Positions 10,646 through 18,039 of a DNA stretch of 64,000 nt are shown piece after piece. Origin of the DNA: Corynebacterium sphenisci DSM 44792 (lineage in GTDB: Bacteria; Actinomycetota; Actinomycetes; Mycobacteriales; Mycobacteriaceae); the NCBI RefSeq assembly GCF_001941505.1, contig NZ_CP009248.1, forward strand, positions 868,001 through 932,000. The letters run 5' to 3'. The position numbers and the translations under genes were made by a program. Numbering within the stretch: position 1 is the stretch's first letter; the number at the start of each line of letters is the position of its first letter. Below the pieces are notes generated by a model. It made no database searches. It had not been told where the DNA came from and saw only the letters and a program-made list of their open reading frames with translations.

Positions 10646-11527
10646 TCAGGCGCGGTCCTCGCCGAGCACCTCGGCGGCGTCGGCGGCCACCGCGCGGGCG
10701 TCCACCGGGACCTCCGGATCGGACCCGTCGTCGGGGCCGACGCCCAGGTCGGAGTCGAAGTCCGCGGGCAGCGGGCCCAGCGAGGCCCGGGCCCGGTCGA
10801 TGAGGGTGCGGCCCATCCTCCGGTTGGCGGTGGCGCCGACCACGGCGCCGATGCCCATCGGCATCAGCTTGCCGATGACCGCGAACTTCGCGGACTTGGA
10901 CAGCCGCTTGCGGGCCATCTTCAGCATCTGCTTGTTCAGCCCGCCCAGCTGCGGCAGGCCCATCCGGGTGAGCAGGGTGGCGGTGGAGTCCCGGGCGACC
11001 CGGTTGCGCAGCCCGTCCTCGCCGATGGTGGCGGCGACCAGGGCGGTGCCGGAGGAGCCGAGGATGGACACCAGGATCAGCGAGCGGCGCCGCTCCGCGG
11101 CGTCGATGTCGATGCCGCGCAGCCGGGCCGAGGCCAGGGTGTGCCAGGCGGCGGCCTCGAGGAAGGCCAGGGACTCCACCGCGATGGCGCCCAGGCCGGT
11201 GACGAAGCCGATCCCGGGCACCACGGCGGCGCCGCCGGCGGCCCCGCCGGAGCCGGTGACCAAGGTGAGGAACTGGGCGTCGATCCGGTCCTGGATCTGC
11301 GCCGGGGTCTCCTCCGGGTGGCGGGCGCGGAGCTTGCGCACGTAGCCGGCGATCATGTCGGTCTGCCAGCTCATCGCGGTGTCCAGGGACTTGATGAGCA
11401 GTTTGCCGCTCATCCCGGCGTGGCGCTCCAGGGCGGCCGGGTCGGAGCCGAGGGTGTCGGTGAGCTCCTCGCCGCGGCCGGCCTTCGCCGGGGCGCGGCG
11501 GTCGTCGTTCTTTCCGAAGCCGAGCAT
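10646..11527 (-). CDS. EcsC-like membrane-associated protein of unknown function
   Basis: 293 residues. The central part holds two Gly/Ala-rich hydrophobic stretches (around TGSGGAAGGAAVVPGIGFVTGLGA, residues 93-116, and the segment after RRRSLILVSILGSS), joined by amphipathic helices, with a basic segment MLKMARKRLSKSAKF and an acidic C-terminal tail. This pattern and the conserved glycines suggest the EcsC family; the family's function is not established. AGGAGAG precedes the ATG. It is first in a minus-strand series with the ABC exporter (93 bp away) and odhA, so the three may be partly cotranscribed. My family assignment rests on pattern memory only. Confidence 0.6.
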   Translation of the reverse strand: MLGFGKNDDRRAPAKAGRGEELTDTLGSDPAALERHAGMSGKLLIKSLDTAMSWQTDMIAGYVRKLRARHPEETPAQIQDRIDAQFLTLVTGSGGAAGGAAVVPGIGFVTGLGAIAVESLAFLEAAAWHTLASARLRGIDIDAAERRRSLILVSILGSSGTALVAATIGEDGLRNRVARDSTATLLTRMGLPQLGGLNKQMLKMARKRLSKSAKFAVIGKLMPMGIGAVVGATANRRMGRTLIDRARASLGPLPADFDSDLGVGPDDGSDPEVPVDARAVAADAAEVLGEDRA

Positions 11528-11672
11528 GGTCTCTCCTGTCTTCCGCCGGGTCGGGGTGCGGGGTCTCGCGCGGTGCGGCCGGGCCCGGCCGCGGCCCGGG
11601 GCGGCGGCGCCGGCGGGCGCCGGGGTGCCCCGGGTGACGCGGCAACCCTACCGGGTCGGGCCGGATCCCGCG

Positions 11673-11678
11673 TAGAAT
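11673..11678 (+). promoter_or_regulatory. -10 hexamer (TAGAAT) for the SDR gene
   Basis: TAGAAT fits TANNNT and lies 83 bp before the SDR start, which has its own strong ribosome site (GAAGGAGG). A divergent TAGGGT on the minus strand (11652-11647) could serve the EcsC-like gene. Confidence 0.4.
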
Positions 11679-11761
11679 TCCGTTCACCCCAATGGGGGTG
11701 GCCGCGGGCCGCCGGATGCGGCGCGGGGCCGTGCCACTTAATCGATGAAGGAGGCAGGATC

Positions 11762-12550
11762 ATGACGGATGCGGACAAGGCCGCCGCGACGGAGGAGACC
11801 GGCGGGACCGGGGCGGGCCGGGCGGTGACCATCACCGGCGCCGGGGCCGGGATCGGCCGGGCGATCGCGCTGCGGCTGGCCGACGAGGGATATGCGGTGG
11901 TGGTCTCCGACATCGACGGCGACGCCGCCGGGAAGATCGCCGCCGAGATCCGGGACCGCGGCGGCCGGGCCGTCAGCCTGGCCGTGGACGCGAACAGCCC
12001 CGAGGACAACCGGGCGCTGGTGCGGGCGGCCATCGACGAATACGGCCGGCTGGACGCGGCGGTGAACAACGCCGGCCTCGGCGCGCCGCCGATGAAGCTC
12101 GCCGAGGTCGACGACGCCGCCTTCGACCGGGCCGTCGACGTCACCCTGCGCGGCACCTTCTACGGGATGCGCGCCCAGCTCGAGGCGATGGCGGACGCCG
12201 GCGCCGGGGCGGTGGTGAACATCGCCTCCATCGGCGGGCTGCAGGCCTCCCGGCTGCTCGCCCCCTACATCGCCGCCAAGCACGGCGTGGTCGGCCTCAC
12301 CCAGGTCGCCGCCCTGGACTACGCCGAGCGGGGCATCCGGGTCAACGCGGTCGCCCCGGGGCCGATCCGCACCGCCAGCTTCGCCACCCTGCCGCAGGAG
12401 CGGCAGGACGAGGAGGAGTCGGCGGTGCCGGTCAAGCGCCTCGGCGAGCCGGCGGACATCGCCGCGGCGGTGGCCTGGCTGCTCTCCGAGGAGGCCTCCT
12501 TCATCACCGGGGTGGTGCTGCCCGTCGACGGCGGCTCCCTGCTCGCCTGA
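11762..12550 (+). CDS. Classical short-chain dehydrogenase/reductase
   Basis: 262 residues, the normal size for a classical SDR. The cofactor motif TGAGAGIG is at residues 25-32, NNAG at 102-105, and the catalytic set is Ser156, Tyr169 and Lys173 (YIAAK). The acidic residue at the end of the second strand (SDID) favours NAD(H) over NADP(H). The C-terminus has the usual VLPVDGG motif. It should oxidise or reduce an alcohol/ketone in the cytosol, but the substrate cannot be read from the sequence. The ATG follows GAAGGAGG at a good distance. It stands alone; the FhuF-like gene begins 173 bp later behind a small hairpin. Confidence 0.9.
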   Translation: MTDADKAAATEETGGTGAGRAVTITGAGAGIGRAIALRLADEGYAVVVSDIDGDAAGKIAAEIRDRGGRAVSLAVDANSPEDNRALVRAAIDEYGRLDAAVNNAGLGAPPMKLAEVDDAAFDRAVDVTLRGTFYGMRAQLEAMADAGAGAVVNIASIGGLQASRLLAPYIAAKHGVVGLTQVAALDYAERGIRVNAVAPGPIRTASFATLPQERQDEEESAVPVKRLGEPADIAAAVAWLLSEEASFITGVVLPVDGGSLLA

Positions 12551-12569
12551 GCCGCCCCGGCCCCGGGAT

Positions 12570-12584
12570 CGGGGAGGATCCCCG
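12570..12584 (+). terminator. Small hairpin after the SDR gene
   Basis: CGGGGA-GGA-TCCCCG, 6-bp arms, 20 nt after the stop; no T-run. Confidence 0.35.
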
Positions 12585-12723
12585 CCGCGGCGGCCGGATC
12601 CGGCCGGGGCCCCTATCCTCGGAGGCGGGACCCGGTGACGGACCGCCGCGTCAGGAGCGGTCCGCGCCGGGCGCCCCGCGGGGGCGGCGGATCGGGCGGG
12701 GACGCGGGAAGGAGGCGGCGCCG

Positions 12724-13593
12724 ATGGGCCGGGAGCAGGCGGTCGCGGCGGCGCCGGAGTACGCCCGGATCCTCGCCGAGGTGCCCTGGCTGGCCGGGGC
12801 CATCGCCGGGGACGCCGATGCGCCGGTGCTCACCGGGTCCGGGCTCGCCGCGGCGCTGGCGGACCCGGGCTGGGTGGCGGCGCGGACGGCCGCCGGGGAG
12901 GCCATCTTCCCGATGCCGGGGGAGCGGGGGCCGCGGGCGCACGCCCAGCTGTGGTGGTACTCGCTGCTGGGCTCGCTGTGGCGGCCCGCCGCCGCCGGGA
13001 TCCTGGTCGCCGGCGCCGCCCCGGCCGCCGACTGGGCGGGTTGGTCGATGGCGCTGCGCGAGGGCTTCTGGACCGCCTTCGCCGCCGCCGAGTTCACCCC
13101 GGTGCCGGCGGGGCCGGCCGGGCCGCCGCCGGAGGCGGACCCGGTGGCCGGGTACGGGGAGCGCATCGCCGGGATGCTCGCGCCGGCGATCGCGGCGCTG
13201 GGGGAGGCCGCCGGGGTGCGCCCGGCGCCGCTGTGGGCGCTGGTCGCCGACGAGGCCGCGGGCGCGGCCTGCGGGGCGGGCAATGAGCTGATGGAGCCCC
13301 GGCGCGGGGCCGCGGTGGGCGCGCGCCTGGCCGCGGGCGTGGCCCGGGCCACCCGCGCCGCCGGGGCGCCCGTCCCCGCGCCGGCCCGATTCGCCGAGGT
13401 CACCCCCGATTCGGTGGCGGAGCTGGATCCCCTCGCCGGGGTCGGGGAGGAGCCGGACTGGGATGCGCGGGCGGCGCTGGTGCGCGCCAGCTGCTGCATG
13501 ATCTACCGCTCCCCGGTGGGGGAGCTGTGCGCGTCCTGCCCGCGCCGGGCCCGGCCGGAGCGGGAGGCGCAGTGGATGGCCCGGGCCCTGTAG
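12724..13593 (+). CDS. FhuF-like (2Fe-2S) ferric-siderophore reductase
   Basis: 289 residues. The C-terminus carries the FhuF signature Cys-Cys-x10-Cys-x2-Cys (Cys257, 258, 269, 272), which binds a [2Fe-2S] cluster. The family reduces ferric siderophores in the cytosol to release iron. The N-terminal two thirds is Ala-rich, with a Trp-rich segment (AQLWWYSLLGSLWRPAAAGI) typical of actinobacterial members. AAGGAGG precedes the ATG. No iron-uptake gene is adjacent, but a siderophore ABC transporter lies 13 kb downstream in the same window and could supply the substrate. I see no clear DtxR box in the 173 bp upstream. Confidence 0.85.
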   Translation: MGREQAVAAAPEYARILAEVPWLAGAIAGDADAPVLTGSGLAAALADPGWVAARTAAGEAIFPMPGERGPRAHAQLWWYSLLGSLWRPAAAGILVAGAAPAADWAGWSMALREGFWTAFAAAEFTPVPAGPAGPPPEADPVAGYGERIAGMLAPAIAALGEAAGVRPAPLWALVADEAAGAACGAGNELMEPRRGAAVGARLAAGVARATRAAGAPVPAPARFAEVTPDSVAELDPLAGVGEEPDWDARAALVRASCCMIYRSPVGELCASCPRRARPEREAQWMARAL

Positions 13594-13605
13594 GGGGTTT
13601 CGGTC

Positions 13606-13611
13606 TACCAT
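13606..13611 (+). promoter_or_regulatory. -10 hexamer (TACCAT) for the acidic-protein gene
   Basis: TACCAT fits TANNNT, 13 bp after the fhuF-like stop and 79 bp before the next start, giving a leader of about 70 nt. Confidence 0.35.
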
Positions 13612-13690
13612 GGCGGCCGTACCGGTCGGCCGGCGCGCGACCCGCGCCGCCGGGGGTCCGGCCGGAGCAGATGAGGGAAGGAACCCGCCC

Positions 13691-14479
13691 ATGAGCTTTT
13701 TCGAGCAGATCGCCGCGGCGCTGGATGCGGAGGGCATCGAGAGCCGCGTGACCGAGGACGTGCTGCTGGTCCCGATCACCGAGGACCTGGAGGTGCAGTT
13801 CGTCACCCTGGACGAGGCCCTGCCCGCCGCGGAGGTCTACGTCGCCGCCGCGGACGTCGACGAGGAGGACGAGGACTTCGAGGCGGTGCTGGTGTCCGTG
13901 GTGTTCTCCGTCGAGGACGCCGTGGACGCGGTGGCGCACCATGTGGCCACCGACCGGGTGGTGGCGCTGCTGCGGGATCTGCTCGACGGCGCCGACGACC
14001 GCCTGGAGGCCCTCGAGTTCGAGCAGGACCCGGAGGAGGCCACCCTGGTCACCGCCGAGGTCGGCGAGTCCTCCCTGCTGCAGGTGATGGTCACCGCCAT
14101 CGACAACGTGCCCACCGCGCACGTGCGCTTCGTGGCCCAGGACGCGAACCTGGACGACATCGTGGATCAGGCGATCGAGGAGTTCTGGGACTCCGACACG
14201 GAGACCATCCTCACCGACGAGGACCGGCGGAAGATGTTCGCCGACCTCTACGCCGACGCGCAGTCGCTGCGCAACGAGGTGATGTCGCTGGGCTCCTTCA
14301 CCGACTTCGACAAGCTGGTGGACGCCCTGGCCCTGGTGGTGGATCGGGCCGAGGACTGGGAGGACATGCTCGCCCCGGTCGATGACGGCACCATCGACTT
14401 CATCTACGACGCGATCGAGGATGACGAGGACACCGACGCCGACGCCGACGCCGACGAGGACGAGGACCCGGAGGACTGA
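13691..14479 (+). CDS. Acidic protein of unknown function
   Basis: 262 residues, very rich in Asp and Glu, with no signal peptide or membrane segment. It opens MSFFEQIAAALDAEGIESRV and closes with a run of Asp/Ala/Glu (DADADADEDEDPED). The body alternates beta-like and helical parts (LLVPITEDLEVQFV, VLVSVVFSVEDAVDAVAHHV), with a repeated theme that suggests two related halves, perhaps of the YbjN/chaperone-like fold, though I cannot show this. The ATG at 13691 follows GGAAGGA; an upstream in-frame ATG at 13610 lacks a ribosome site. The gene converges on a small ORF and its stop codon lies in a shared hairpin stem. Confidence 0.75.
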   Translation: MSFFEQIAAALDAEGIESRVTEDVLLVPITEDLEVQFVTLDEALPAAEVYVAAADVDEEDEDFEAVLVSVVFSVEDAVDAVAHHVATDRVVALLRDLLDGADDRLEALEFEQDPEEATLVTAEVGESSLLQVMVTAIDNVPTAHVRFVAQDANLDDIVDQAIEEFWDSDTETILTDEDRRKMFADLYADAQSLRNEVMSLGSFTDFDKLVDALALVVDRAEDWEDMLAPVDDGTIDFIYDAIEDDEDTDADADADEDEDPED

Positions 14480-14501
14480 GCCGGGCGCGGTCCGCGCTCA
14501 G
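14476..14501. terminator. Bidirectional hairpin containing two convergent stop codons
   Basis: Outer arms CTGAGC (14476-14481) and GCTCAG (14496-14501) each contain the TGA of one of the two convergent genes; an inner GCGG-T-CCGC stem sits between. Confidence 0.5.
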
Positions 14502-14656
14502 GAGGCGGTGACCGCCGGCGGCGGGCCGTAGCCGGCCGCGGGGGCGGGGCGCAGTGGGCGGACGTTGCCGGGCCGGGTGCCCGCCGGCCGGCTCGCCCCG
14601 GGCCGATCCCCGCCGGGCCGGGCGATGTCGCCGCGCCGCGGGGCCAGGGCGCTCAT
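14498..14656 (-). CDS. Small Pro/Arg/Gly-rich protein, translationally coupled to the gene before it
   Basis: 52 residues, MSALAPRRGDIARPGG at the start, basic and proline-rich, without a recognisable domain. Its ATG overlaps the TGA of the upstream gene as ATGA, a classical coupling arrangement, and its stop codon sits in the hairpin shared with the convergent acidic-protein gene. These two facts are the only support; base composition gives none because every frame is open here. It is probably disordered. I would treat it as a likely but unproven gene. Confidence 0.45.
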   Translation of the reverse strand: MSALAPRRGDIARPGGDRPGASRPAGTRPGNVRPLRPAPAAGYGPPPAVTAS

Positions 14657-15186
14657 GCCGCCCGGCCCGGGGTCGCGAACAGCGCCGCCGGGCTGGGCAG
14701 CACGGTGCCCTCCCGGGTGGCCAGCCAGCTGAACACCCGGCCGCGCGCGTCGGCGCCGCGGTCGTGCACCAGCTCCGCCGCACCGGGCGGCAGCATCGCC
14801 GCGACCAGCGCCGCGGAGCGGATCCCGGCATGGACCGGGGCGGGGGAGGGGCCCAGCCGGCGGGGCCGGATGGTGACGCCCAGCTCATGGGCCAGCACCG
14901 GGGCCCCGTCGACCGCGGCCAGCGCCGGCTCATGCCGGGCGAGCCGGCCAAGCAGCGCCCGGGGCAGTGGGGCGGCCCGGGTGCGCAGCCGGGCGACCAG
15001 CTCCGGGGCATCGGGCAGCACCAGGTCATGGCGGCCGGCCAATCCGGCCCGGCGGCCCGCGGGGTGGCGCAGCAGGGTGTGCGCCAGCGCGAGATCGTGG
15101 CCCAGCTCCTCCCGGTAGCGGGAGGTGAGATCGGCGACATCGGGCGGGGTCCTGGGAATCCGGGGCAGGGGGCGTTCGTTGCTCAT
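14653..15186 (-). CDS. Hypothetical protein
   Basis: 177 residues. I do not recognise the family. It starts MSNERPLPRIPRTPP, is rich in Ala, Arg and Leu, has no membrane segment or signal peptide, and contains a region DLALAHTLLRHPAGRR followed by several short helices and a small Gly/Val strand region near the end (RGRVFSWLATREGTVLP). The start is supported by TAGCCT (minus strand 15199-15194), 7 nt before the ATG with no Shine-Dalgarno, the leaderless pattern seen elsewhere in this window. Its stop overlaps the start of the 52-residue ORF (ATGA). Confidence 0.65.
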   Translation of the reverse strand: MSNERPLPRIPRTPPDVADLTSRYREELGHDLALAHTLLRHPAGRRAGLAGRHDLVLPDAPELVARLRTRAAPLPRALLGRLARHEPALAAVDGAPVLAHELGVTIRPRRLGPSPAPVHAGIRSAALVAAMLPPGAAELVHDRGADARGRVFSWLATREGTVLPSPAALFATPGRAA

Positions 15187-15193
15187 GGCGCCG

Positions 15194-15199
15194 AGGCTA
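15194..15199 (-). promoter_or_regulatory. Leaderless -10 (TAGCCT) for the hypothetical gene
   Basis: TAGCCT on the minus strand, 7 nt before the ATG; no ribosome binding site. Confidence 0.5.
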
Positions 15200-15225
15200 T
15201 GGCCGGCCCGGACACGTCCACGACC

Positions 15226-15243
15226 GGATGTTCGAATACATCC
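15226..15243. promoter_or_regulatory. Inverted repeat in the divergent promoter region of the MFS gene
   Basis: GGATGT-TCGAAT-ACATCC, 6-bp arms around a 6-bp centre, between divergent genes. The size and place suit a repressor operator for the exporter. TATGGT at 15280-15285 may be the exporter's -10. Confidence 0.4.
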
Positions 15244-15325
15244 CCTATAAGTGCCGTGGTTTTCATCCGGGTTCTTCGCTATGGTCGGGAACGTTATTGT
15301 TGATATGACATCAGGAGGTCGGGGA

Positions 15326-16579
15326 GTGCGGTGGACGCGGCGCGGCCGGCGGGCGGCGGGGGAGCGGGCTGAATCGATCCCGGTCCCGCACGAGATCTGG
15401 GTGCTGGTCTCCGCCGCGTTCATCATCGCCCTCGGCTTCGGGCTCATCGCCCCGATCCTGCCGCAGTACGCCCGCAGCTTCGACGTCACCGTCTTCGCCG
15501 CCAGCTTCGTGGTCAGCTCCTTCTCCATCATGCGGCTGTTCTTCGCCCCGGCGTCCGGCACCCTGGTCAACCGGCTCGGCTACCGCAGCACCTACCTGAC
15601 CGGGCTGTCCATCGTCGCCGCCTCCACCCTGCTGGTCGCGGTCGCCCAGAACTACTGGCAGCTGCTGGCCTTCCGGGCCCTCGGCGGCATCGGCTCGACC
15701 ATGTTCACCGTCTCCGCGATGGGCCTCATCGTGCGCATCTCGCCCCCGGAGATCCGCGGCAAATGCTCCGCCACCTACGGCAGCGCCTTCCTGCTCGGCA
15801 ACGTCTTCGGGCCCATCGCCGGCGCCGCCATGGTGCAGTGGGGGATGCGGGTGCCCTTCCTCATCTACGGTCTCGCCCTCATCGCCGCCACCCTGGTGGT
15901 GGCCATCCGGCTCTCCCCGGAGGCGCTGCGCCAGCGGGTGCCCCGGCGCACCAGCCCGGTGATGACCTTCCGCCAGGCCATCGCCGACTCCGCCTACCGG
16001 GCCAACCTCGCCTCCGGCTTCGCCAACGGCTGGTCCAACTTCGGGGTGCGGGTGGCCATCATCCCGCTCTTCGCCGCAGCCACCTTCAGCCGCGGTGCCG
16101 CCGTCGCCGGGTTCGCGCTGACCCTGTTCGCCCTCGGCAACATCATCGCCCTGCAGTTCTCCGGCTCCCTCTCCGACCGGATCGGCCGGCGCCCGGTGCT
16201 GCTCACCGGCCTGCTCATCAACGGCCTGTTCACCGGGGTGATGGGCTTCATGCACGCCGACCTGGCCGTGCTCGCGGTCTCCGCCGCGGCCGGGTTCGGC
16301 GCCGGCATGATCAACCCCGTGCAGCAGGCCGTGGTCGCCGACGTGATCGGCGCCGAGCGCCAGGGCGGCGCCGTGCTCGCCAACTACCAGATGGCCCAGG
16401 ACCTGGGCTCCATCGCCGGCCCGCTCATCGTCGGCGCCATCGTGGACGCCGCCGGCTTCCGCGCCGGCTTCCTCGCCTGCGGGGCGATCACCTTCCTCGC
16501 CGCCGGCATCTGGCTCACCGGCCGGGAGACCAACCGCCCTCCAAGCAGGTCAGGTATCGTTAGAGGCAGCCTCTACTAG
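15326..16579 (+). CDS. MFS transporter (DHA1-like exporter) with a foreign C-terminal end
   Basis: 417 residues with about 12 membrane segments. The loop after helix 2 (GTLVNRLGYRS) and its second-half counterpart (GSLSDRIGRRPVLLTG) are the MFS motif-A sites; APASGTL and ALGGIGSTMFT also fit drug/metabolite exporters. I chose GTG at 15326 because AGGAGG (15313-15318) sits 7 nt upstream; ATGs at 15305 and 15251 are in frame. The last 13 codons (from CCT CCA AGC AGG TCA to the TAG) use codons almost absent before them (CCT, CCA, AGG, TCA, GGT, GTT, AGA), so the 3' end was replaced by the incoming island at about 16538. All membrane helices appear to lie before the break, so function may be kept. 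Confidence 0.88.
   Translation: MRWTRRGRRAAGERAESIPVPHEIWVLVSAAFIIALGFGLIAPILPQYARSFDVTVFAASFVVSSFSIMRLFFAPASGTLVNRLGYRSTYLTGLSIVAASTLLVAVAQNYWQLLAFRALGGIGSTMFTVSAMGLIVRISPPEIRGKCSATYGSAFLLGNVFGPIAGAAMVQWGMRVPFLIYGLALIAATLVVAIRLSPEALRQRVPRRTSPVMTFRQAIADSAYRANLASGFANGWSNFGVRVAIIPLFAAATFSRGAAVAGFALTLFALGNIIALQFSGSLSDRIGRRPVLLTGLLINGLFTGVMGFMHADLAVLAVSAAAGFGAGMINPVQQAVVADVIGAERQGGAVLANYQMAQDLGSIAGPLIVGAIVDAAGFRAGFLACGAITFLAAGIWLTGRETNRPPSRSGIVRGSLY
16561..16575. repeat. Perfect palindrome over the MFS stop region
   Basis: TAGAGGC-A-GCCTCTA, 7-bp arms around one base, directly inside the island edge. It could be a terminator stem for the truncated exporter or a relic of the junction. Confidence 0.5.
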
Positions 16580-16690
16580 CTGGCTATCCGCCTTAGATTT
16601 GCCTGGGGCTCCACGGCTCGCAGTGTCTGCTGGCCAGGCAAATCCCCGAGGTTCGGTCGGGCTATAGAGAGAACGGAACGCTGGCTATCC
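16579..16690. repeat. Direct and inverted repeats at the left island edge
   Basis: GCTGGCTATCC occurs at 16579-16589 and again at 16680-16690. Between the copies lie 11-bp inverted arms, GATTTGCCTGG (16596-16606) and CCAGGCAAATC (16634-16644), with a 27-nt loop. The second direct copy is extended into GCTGG-CTAT-CCAGC. The block lies just upstream of the endonuclease start and could be a control region or recombination remnant. Confidence 0.55.
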
Positions 16691-16717
16691 AGCGAAGAAT
16701 AGCGGAGGTGGTCTCGA

Positions 16718-17470
16718 ATGGCAGGATACTCTGAACAACAACCGTTTTGGAAACTGGACTACTATCCGGGAACGAGAAGAAAGCTCGGCAGTGTCCCAAA
16801 AATTGCGTCTTATTTGTATCACGAGGTTGAAGTTGGTGCCACATTTACGACAGATGAGCTAAGGCTCAAGTTGGGTAGAGCGGGTCAGCGGGTCAACCAC
16901 GAGCATTTCCAACGACGGATCCGAGAAATCAAAGACCTCGATTGGAACTTCCGCAATCATCAAGAGGATGCAGAACTAGATGTCCAGGAATACCGCCTAG
17001 TTAAAAAGGGTTGGACTCCCGAGAGTGGCAAGCCCCGGAAGCGAGACCCCATAACCGCCAGCGTGAGAAGGCAAGTGTTTGAGCGCGACAGACATTTCTG
17101 TCAGATTTGTGGTGCTCATGCCGGGGATGAATACCCAGGGGAGGATGGAACACGAGTAGTTCTGACTGTGGGTCATATCGTTCCTAGGTCGCACGGCGGT
17201 GAAGCCACGCTTCAAAATCTCCAGGCGGAATGTGCGCGTTGCAACGAACCAAAGCGCGACTCTGGTGATGCGATTAATACCTATGACAACGTCTGGCCTG
17301 ACGTCAAAAAATTGGGCCGGAAGGATAAGCAGGAGTTGTTGCGTTGGCTTACGGAGAAGCGGCGTGACCTCAGTCCTGTCGAGATCGTCTATGCGAAGAT
17401 CCATAAGATGAGGCCCGACGATCGTGACAGGCTAATGAACGACCTCCAAACTGCTACTGGGAAGTACTAG
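16718..17470 (+). CDS. HNH endonuclease, probable type II restriction enzyme
   Basis: 250 residues. The C-terminal half is an HNH nuclease: zinc-type cysteines Cys128/Cys131 (FCQIC) and Cys172/Cys175 (CARC), with His153 (GHIVPRSHGG), Asn167 and the ending CNEPKRD forming the beta-beta-alpha metal site. The N-terminal 110 residues have no domain I recognise and may read the DNA target. GGAGGTG lies 7 nt before the ATG. The convergent neighbour is a cytosine methyltransferase, so the two most simply form a type II restriction-modification system, with this protein cutting unmodified DNA. No controller gene is visible. Codon use is much less G+C-biased than in flanking genes. Confidence 0.85.
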   Translation: MAGYSEQQPFWKLDYYPGTRRKLGSVPKIASYLYHEVEVGATFTTDELRLKLGRAGQRVNHEHFQRRIREIKDLDWNFRNHQEDAELDVQEYRLVKKGWTPESGKPRKRDPITASVRRQVFERDRHFCQICGAHAGDEYPGEDGTRVVLTVGHIVPRSHGGEATLQNLQAECARCNEPKRDSGDAINTYDNVWPDVKKLGRKDKQELLRWLTEKRRDLSPVEIVYAKIHKMRPDDRDRLMNDLQTATGKY

Positions 17471-17706
17471 CGTGTATTTCCTATCCTGAGTAATGAGGAA
17501 CAGTTAATGGAGTACCATGTCTTGGTGGTTGATCGCGTGGAGCATCGAGCCTGAGGGGTCGGCGTATTGTCTTTAATCCAGCCAAAAGTGTTGATGCCTA
17601 TATCAGTAAGAGTTATTATCGATTCCGCTATTGTGGATAATGTTAGCTATAGCCCCTATCGGGGGGAATAGCAGTGGGGAAGGCGGAGGTTGGGAGTTCT
17701 AGCCGA

Positions 17707-17719
17707 GGGGGGGGGGGGG
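17707..17719 (+). repeat. Homopolymer of 13 G
   Basis: Uninterrupted G13 in the spacer between the two restriction-modification genes. Such tracts slip during replication; here it lies outside any gene. A sequencing or assembly artefact is possible. Confidence 0.8.
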
Positions 17720-17864
17720 AGTAGGTAGCCTGTTCTGAAAACGCCCCATTAAGCGGGCAGTACTATTAGTCTTCACTGATATAGTCGGAGTACATCAAGG
17801 GTGCTAGGGCAAAAGGGTGAGGTCGCATAACTCCTAAACGCCACCGTAATTTAGGGTCCCGCCG

Positions 17865-17931
17865 ACCTTAGCCTGTTAAGAACCCACATCTTGCCGCCAT
17901 AGGCCAAGCTCGTGGGTTGGCGGGCTTAGGT
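17865..17931. repeat. Nested inverted repeats between convergent restriction-modification genes
   Basis: Outer arms ACCTTAGCC (17865-17873) and GGCTTAGGT (17923-17931) pair with one mismatch; inner arms AACCCAC (17881-17887) and GTGGGTT (17912-17918) pair perfectly. Together they can form a long interrupted stem, which could end transcription from either side. Confidence 0.5.
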
Positions 17932-18039
17932 GCGATCGGAGGGGGGATTTATCAGTTGCCCGCCCTTTATATCTTAGGTTAACTCAAGCCTAATCGAGAT
18001 GGTCGGCCGGTCAGTGGATTATGTGAGCGATGGGTAGTC

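Larger units (their letters stand above)
17471..18039. other. Gene-free spacer between the endonuclease and methyltransferase genes
   Basis: 569 bp with no supportable ORF. It holds the G13 tract (17707-17719), the nested inverted repeat at 17865-17931, and TTAGG-N10-CCTAA at 17974-17993. Confidence 0.6.

Noticed and set aside
17974..17993. TTAGG-N10-CCTAA resembling a DtxR box
   Set aside because: It is one base too long for the 19-bp consensus, lies in foreign DNA at the 3' ends of two convergent genes, and has no promoter to control.
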